A DNA stretch of 5,480 nucleotides, taken from Oscillospiraceae bacterium (GTDB lineage Bacteria > Bacillota > Clostridia > Oscillospirales > Oscillospiraceae). Each line of letters starts with the position of its first letter. The stretch's first letter is position 1. The stretch lies in assembly GCA_904501855.1 (NCBI GenBank), contig CAJGCI010000129.1, positions 1-5,480 of the forward strand, given 5' to 3'. Under the pieces are notes generated by a model, which saw only the letters and a list, made by a program, of their open reading frames with translations, did no database searches and had not been told where the DNA came from. A program made the position numbers and the translations under genes. This document shows positions 1 through 3,066 of the stretch, piece after piece.

Positions 1-278
1 TACATGCCGGGATCTCCCTTCTGATAAAGGCCCCCTCGGATTACTCGTTTCCTTCGGGTCATACGGCCGCTTCCTTTGCCGCAGCCTCCGCACTTCTTTT
101 CCGGAAAGAACGGCTGTGGATCCCTGCCCTGGTCCTGGCGGCACTCATCGCCTTTACGCGGCTTTATCTGTATGTGCATTATCCTTCGGATGTGCTTTGC
201 GGAATTCTCGTTGGTTTTCTTTCGGGATGGATCGGGTGGTTGATCACCAAACGCTGGGTCGATCCACATCTGAAATAA
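1..278 (+). CDS. PAP2-family membrane phosphatase, C-terminal part (5' end outside window)
   Basis: This is the last 91 full codons of an open frame that enters from the left edge (first full codon at 3) and ends at TAA 276-278. Two of the three PAP2 signature blocks are visible. PSGH lies at visible residues 17-20, and the third block, TRLYLYVHYPSD, gives Arg53, His59 and Asp63 in the R-x5-H-x3-D spacing, with Thr in place of the usual Ser before Arg. These are the catalytic and phosphate-binding residues of the type 2 phosphatidic acid phosphatase / bacitracin-resistance UppP-like superfamily. The first block (KxxxxxxRP) would lie upstream and is not seen. Hydrophobic stretches at about 40-51 and 64-81 fit the last membrane helices. 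By family knowledge it would remove phosphate from a lipid phosphate such as undecaprenyl diphosphate or phosphatidylglycerol phosphate at the outer face of the membrane; the substrate cannot be told from this part. It converges on the minus-strand sugar kinase gene. Confidence 0.88.
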   Translation, partial: HAGISLLIKAPSDYSFPSGHTAASFAAASALLFRKERLWIPALVLAALIAFTRLYLYVHYPSDVLCGILVGFLSGWIGWLITKRWVDPHLK

Positions 279-290
279 CAAAAAAATGAT

Positions 291-343
291 TTAAGCGCAT
301 AGGCCGACCTTTCAAGATCGGTCTATGCGCTGTTTTGTTTTCC
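291..343. terminator. Bidirectional intrinsic terminator between convergent genes
   Basis: The arms 295-307 and 318-330 pair: GCGCATAG with CTATGCGC, one G-T wobble, then CCGA with TCGG, about 13 bp in all around a loop of roughly 10 nt. On the plus strand the stem is followed by TGTTTTGTTTTCC (331-343), and on the minus strand by TTAAATCATTTTTTTGTT, so it has a T-rich tail in both directions. It sits 16 bp after the PAP2 stop and 12 bp after the kinase stop codon as read on the minus strand, which suits a shared terminator for two convergent transcripts. Confidence 0.8.
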
Positions 344-1797
344 TAGTCTTTGATCAGTTCTTCCACGATCCGCCGGAGATCGTCATCATTTCCCACATTG
401 CCGGGAAAGATCACATACGGCAGCCCGGGAAACTTGCTTTCGGGGCCGGTCTGCCACACCGGGATCCCGGGACGGATCTGTCCCTTCACCAATGCTTTCG
501 TCACACGAAGTGCTTTCGTCCCTACGTCGCTGGAGGTAATTCCTCCCTTTGCGACGATAAAGGACGGCCTCACCTGCATCCGCCCGATGATCCCGGTGAG
601 GGCATCGGAGATTCTCACGGAAACCTGAAGCTGACGCGCCGGATCCTCCGTGTTCAGATCCAGCCTCTCCCGCCGGGTAAATACCGTAACCGTTCTGCCG
701 GCGCGGATTTCTTTCTCCGCCAGTGCCAAAACACGGTCTGCCTCTTTTTCCAGTCCGCCTTCCTCCAGCACGCGGTGCTGGTCAAACGTGATATAGGTGA
801 TCTTCTTTTCCGTTTTTTTCAGTTCTTCCAGCTGCCGGGTCGTTTTGTTTACATGAGATCCGATGAGAATGATTCCCCCGGAATTATTGCCGGGATCGAT
901 CAGCGCCTCCCGGGTGAGAAGCGGCTGGTCACTCACACCTCCCAGCACCTTCGGCAGCGCCGCTGCGCTGCGGAACAGATACTCATGCCCCTGTTTCAGT
1001 GCCTGCCAGAAGGCGGCAGCAAACACCTGCAGATCCTCATATGCCGTGCAGTTGACGATAATCTTTCCGAATCCGCTTACCGAAGAGAGCTTATCCACCA
1101 CGGATTTCACATCTCCTCTGCGAAGTTCCTCTCGGAAGATGGAGCAGACCGACTCTGCCGGAAACTGTCCTTCTGTTTTTTCTTCCACCCAGTTCCGCAG
1201 ATTGGAGGAGTGATAGCCAAAACTCTTGTCTTTCGCAAATTCCGTCTGTCCTGCCGGTATCAGATCATTTCCCTGACGGACATAATGGATATCTTTCCAT
1301 GTAAAGCGGCCGCCTTCCGGGAAAAACGGGATCACGATCTCTCCGTCAAAACGCTTTTCCGATCCCTTTTCCAACGTTTCTCTCAGGATCTCGGTCTCCA
1401 TGGGCCAGTGGCCGCGCAAGGTAGAGTCTCCCCGGCTGATCAGGATATAGTCCCGGCCGGTCTCTCCGGCTGCCGCACAAATGTTCCGGGCAATGGTCCT
1501 GTGCTGCTCCCGGCTCTCATCCGCAGTAAGTCCCCGGGAGTTTGTCAGGAGAAAAAACATCCTGTGGTCTTCCCGAAACGCATCGGTAATGGTCTTCCGG
1601 TCCCACCTGGTATATACGCAGACGTCATGGACCGTCTGAATCCCGGTGGGATCGTCATCCAGCACGACGATGACTCTCCGCATGTCTTCCGGTGCCTGAT
1701 GAAGCAGCTCTTCCGCCTCCGGGCATGGTACCGCTCCCTTCAGAAGATCCTCATACGGGATTGGCGGTTCTTTCTTTTCGTTCTTTTGTCTTTCCAT
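343..1797 (-). CDS. Four-carbon acid sugar kinase family protein (DUF1537, OtnK/DtnK-like)
   Basis: The 484-residue product matches the four-carbon acid sugar kinase family in length and in both domains. The N-terminal sugar-binding domain has LDDDPTG at 46-52 and SRGDSTLRGH at 121-130. The C-terminal nucleotide-binding domain has GSHVNKTTRQLEEL at 313-326, AKGGITSSDVGTKAL at 416-430 and the closing PGLPYVIFPGNVGNDDD region at about 457-473. Family members phosphorylate C4 acid sugars such as erythronate, threonate or 2-oxo-tetronate using ATP in the cytoplasm; characterised ones feed a PdxA2-type dehydrogenase or a class II aldolase. No such partner is in the window, so the substrate is open. 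The ATG at 1797 is chosen because GAGGGTGA lies a few bases upstream and because the PPIPYEDLLKG segment after it looks like part of the family N terminus. The first 47 bases overlap the end of the alkD-like gene in another frame, which suggests co-transcription and translational coupling. The hairpin at 295-330 follows its TAG stop. Confidence 0.9.
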   Translation of the reverse strand: MERQKNEKKEPPIPYEDLLKGAVPCPEAEELLHQAPEDMRRVIVVLDDDPTGIQTVHDVCVYTRWDRKTITDAFREDHRMFFLLTNSRGLTADESREQHRTIARNICAAAGETGRDYILISRGDSTLRGHWPMETEILRETLEKGSEKRFDGEIVIPFFPEGGRFTWKDIHYVRQGNDLIPAGQTEFAKDKSFGYHSSNLRNWVEEKTEGQFPAESVCSIFREELRRGDVKSVVDKLSSVSGFGKIIVNCTAYEDLQVFAAAFWQALKQGHEYLFRSAAALPKVLGGVSDQPLLTREALIDPGNNSGGIILIGSHVNKTTRQLEELKKTEKKITYITFDQHRVLEEGGLEKEADRVLALAEKEIRAGRTVTVFTRRERLDLNTEDPARQLQVSVRISDALTGIIGRMQVRPSFIVAKGGITSSDVGTKALRVTKALVKGQIRPGIPVWQTGPESKFPGLPYVIFPGNVGNDDDLRRIVEELIKD

Positions 1798-2497
1798 TTT
1801 TCACCCTCAGCGTTCTTATGTATTCTTTCAGTGGGTCACTGATCCGGTAACTCTCCACTGCTTTCTGAATCGTCTTGTTGTGGACCCAGGGATCCAGTTG
1901 ATACTGTTCCAGATACGGAAGCGCTGCTTCCGTCTGCTTAGCCAGCGCCGTAGCAAAGTACCAGGCGATCATCATATTGACATAGTACTCCTGCGACTGC
2001 ACTTCGGACACCTGCTGCAGATACACAGGATCAAACCGGTCATCCAGAAAGTGCTGCATCAGCATTCCGATGCCAAACCGGATCACGTAGGTCTCTTCCG
2101 CTGCCATCCACTCCCGAATCTTTTCCGGGAGAGACTCGGGATATTTCCGGAAGCACTTCGGCGACAGCTGATCACAGGTAGCCCAGTTGTCAATATAGGG
2201 CAAAAACCGTTCCAGCTCCTCCATGCACTCGGAAGGATCCTTCATTTCCGACAGGATGAATGCATGAAGCTGATCTTCCTCAAAGCTTTCGTGCGGAAGT
2301 ATCTCCAGGAACGCACCGGCGTCTTTCCGCCTGCTCAGCTCTTTGGCATATTTCCGCAACGCCGGCGTACGCACTCCGTGGATCTTCTCCGCCGGGATCG
2401 TCGGCAGCAGTTTTCGCTGAAAGGCAGTATAGTCTTCCTCGCTGTTCTGCCGGACCCACTGCCGGATCTCTGCCGTAATTTTCTCTCGTTCCGCCAT
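1751..2497 (-). CDS. alkD: DNA alkylation repair protein, AlkD-like HEAT-repeat glycosylase
   Basis: The 248-residue product, counted from ATG 2497, is close to the length of Bacillus cereus AlkD. AlkD removes positively charged alkylated bases such as 3-methyladenine and 7-methylguanine using a curved stack of HEAT-like helical repeats, without flipping the base. The AlkD functional residues have clear counterparts at the same spacing: Trp105 and Asp109 in NWATCD, Arg140 in YVIRFGIGML, and Trp179 in MMIAWYFATAL (Trp109, Asp113, Arg148 and Trp187 in B. cereus AlkD). The closing NKTIQKAVESYRIS block (207-220) is also typical. The frame can be opened further to a TTG at 2590, but a TATAAT box at 2530-2525 lies inside that extension, so the ATG at 2497 with GGGGGGACAGGAGA just upstream is preferred. 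The lysine/arginine-rich tail after about residue 232 runs over the start of the kinase gene. Whether it is an active glycosylase or a DNA-binding paralogue is not proven, but the retained Asp supports activity. Confidence 0.88.
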   Translation of the reverse strand: MAEREKITAEIRQWVRQNSEEDYTAFQRKLLPTIPAEKIHGVRTPALRKYAKELSRRKDAGAFLEILPHESFEEDQLHAFILSEMKDPSECMEELERFLPYIDNWATCDQLSPKCFRKYPESLPEKIREWMAAEETYVIRFGIGMLMQHFLDDRFDPVYLQQVSEVQSQEYYVNMMIAWYFATALAKQTEAALPYLEQYQLDPWVHNKTIQKAVESYRISDPLKEYIRTLRVKNGKTKERKERTANPV

Positions 2498-2524
2498 TCT
2501 CCTGTCCCCCCATGCGTTTTCTTC

Positions 2525-2530
2525 ATTATA
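2525..2530 (-). promoter_or_regulatory. -10 box for the alkD-kinase operon
   Basis: The minus strand reads TATAAT here, a perfect sigma-A -10 hexamer, followed by GAAGAAAACGCATGG. A transcript starting about 7 nt downstream would have a leader of roughly 20 nt before ATG 2497. The -35 region 17 bp away reads TGTTCG, a poor match, and there is no extended -10 TG, so the promoter may be weak or need an activator. No operator was recognised next to it. Confidence 0.5.
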
Positions 2531-2616
2531 CCTCACTCCAGGTCTCGCGAACAGAACGTTTCTTTCCACGAAATTGCTCCATCTGGACAAATGTGGTTCC
2601 GACCCCTCCTTTTCTA

Positions 2617-2645
2617 TTGAAACATACCCCCTGGGGGTATATAAT
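2617..2645 (+). promoter_or_regulatory. Sigma-A promoter of the csoR-copA operon
   Basis: TTGAAA at 2617-2622 (5 of 6 to the -35 consensus) and TATAAT at 2640-2645 (6 of 6) are separated by exactly 17 bp. Transcription should begin near 2651-2653, giving a leader of about 30 nt before csoR. The spacer is almost entirely the CsoR operator, so repressor binding would cover the promoter. No second promoter was seen between csoR and copA, so this one should serve both genes. Confidence 0.88.
2624..2640. promoter_or_regulatory. CsoR operator
   Basis: ATACCCCCTGGGGGTAT is a 17-bp inverted repeat, perfect apart from the central base. It matches the G/C-tract palindrome known for CsoR-family operators (TACCCC, short centre, GGGGTA). 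It lies between the -35 and -10 boxes and shares its last base with the -10 box, as expected for autorepression by the CsoR encoded just downstream. Confidence 0.88.
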
Positions 2646-2682
2646 CAAGGCGAACAAACCGGAAGGAAAGAAGGTGCTGATT

Positions 2683-3018
2683 TTGGATACCAAACCGAAA
2701 GCGCTTGATAACAATGAATCTGCACATTCCTGCTGCGGGGACCGGAAGAAACATCGCAGTGAACAGGAATACAAGGATCTGATCCGACGTCTGAACATTA
2801 TCGAAGGACAGGTCCGCGGAATCCGCGGAATGCTGGAACAGGATGCCTACTGCATCGATATCCTGACGCAGGCATCTGCTGTCAGCTGCGCCATGAACAG
2901 CTTTTCCAAGGAGCTGTTGTCCAATCACATCCGCACCTGTGTAAAAGACGACATATTGAACGGGAAGGATGAGTCCGTCAACGAACTGGTGGCTACCCTT
3001 CAGAAACTGTTGAAATAA
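2683..3018 (+). CDS. csoR: CsoR-type copper-sensing transcriptional repressor
   Basis: The frame gives a 111-residue all-helical repressor when started at TTG 2683. The core RRLNIIEGQVRGIRGMLE (35-52) and DAYCIDILTQASAV (54-67) are hallmarks of the CsoR/RcnR family. The Cu(I) ligands of CsoR are all present: Cys57, His82 and Cys86, with the same 25- and 4-residue spacing as Cys36, His61 and Cys65 of Mycobacterium tuberculosis CsoR. Cu(I) binding releases the tetramer from DNA. An extra Cys17-Cys18 pair with nearby His15 and His24 lies in the N-terminal tail, outside the known ligand set. There is no ATG before the conserved core. TTG 2683 is preferred because AAGAAGGTG (2668-2676) sits at good Shine-Dalgarno spacing; GTG 2674, with AAGGA at 2663-2667, would add three residues. 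The upstream extension to ATG 2512 crosses the promoter and operator and is not credible. The gene is first in the operon, 48 bp before copA. Confidence 0.92.
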   Translation: MDTKPKALDNNESAHSCCGDRKKHRSEQEYKDLIRRLNIIEGQVRGIRGMLEQDAYCIDILTQASAVSCAMNSFSKELLSNHIRTCVKDDILNGKDESVNELVATLQKLLK

Positions 3019-3024
3019 CCCTTT

Positions 3025-3066
3025 AGAAAGGACCTGCCGGGATCGTTCCGGCAAGCAGATACAGGT
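3025..3066 (+). promoter_or_regulatory. copA translation-initiation leader with small hairpin
   Basis: The gap between csoR and copA holds AGAAAGGA (3025-3032), the only good Shine-Dalgarno match, but it is 34 nt from the ATG. Between them TGCCGG (3035-3040) and CCGGCA (3048-3053) form a perfect 6-bp stem with a 7-nt loop. Folding it would cut the effective spacing to about 15 nt. The bases directly before the ATG offer only AGGT at one- or zero-base spacing. Initiation may rely on the fold or on ribosomes ending csoR; this is inference. Confidence 0.4.

Noticed and set aside
325..1842. 505-codon open frame on the plus strand
   Set aside because: It is the antisense shadow of the kinase gene and the end of alkD. 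It has no recognisable domain or ribosome binding site, and the minus-strand frames carry clear family motifs.
2586..2595. GACAAATGTG, resembling a CopY-type cop box (KACANNTGTA)
   Set aside because: It is a single site with a mismatch, sits upstream of the -35, and no CopY-type repressor is present. The CsoR system explains control. Likely chance.
1880..2620. 246-codon plus-strand frame opposite alkD
   Set aside because: It is antisense to the AlkD-like gene, with no known motif, and it runs into the csoR promoter.
2512..2682. Upstream extension of csoR to ATG 2512
   Set aside because: It would place the promoter and operator inside the coding region, and the added residues look like nothing in the CsoR family.
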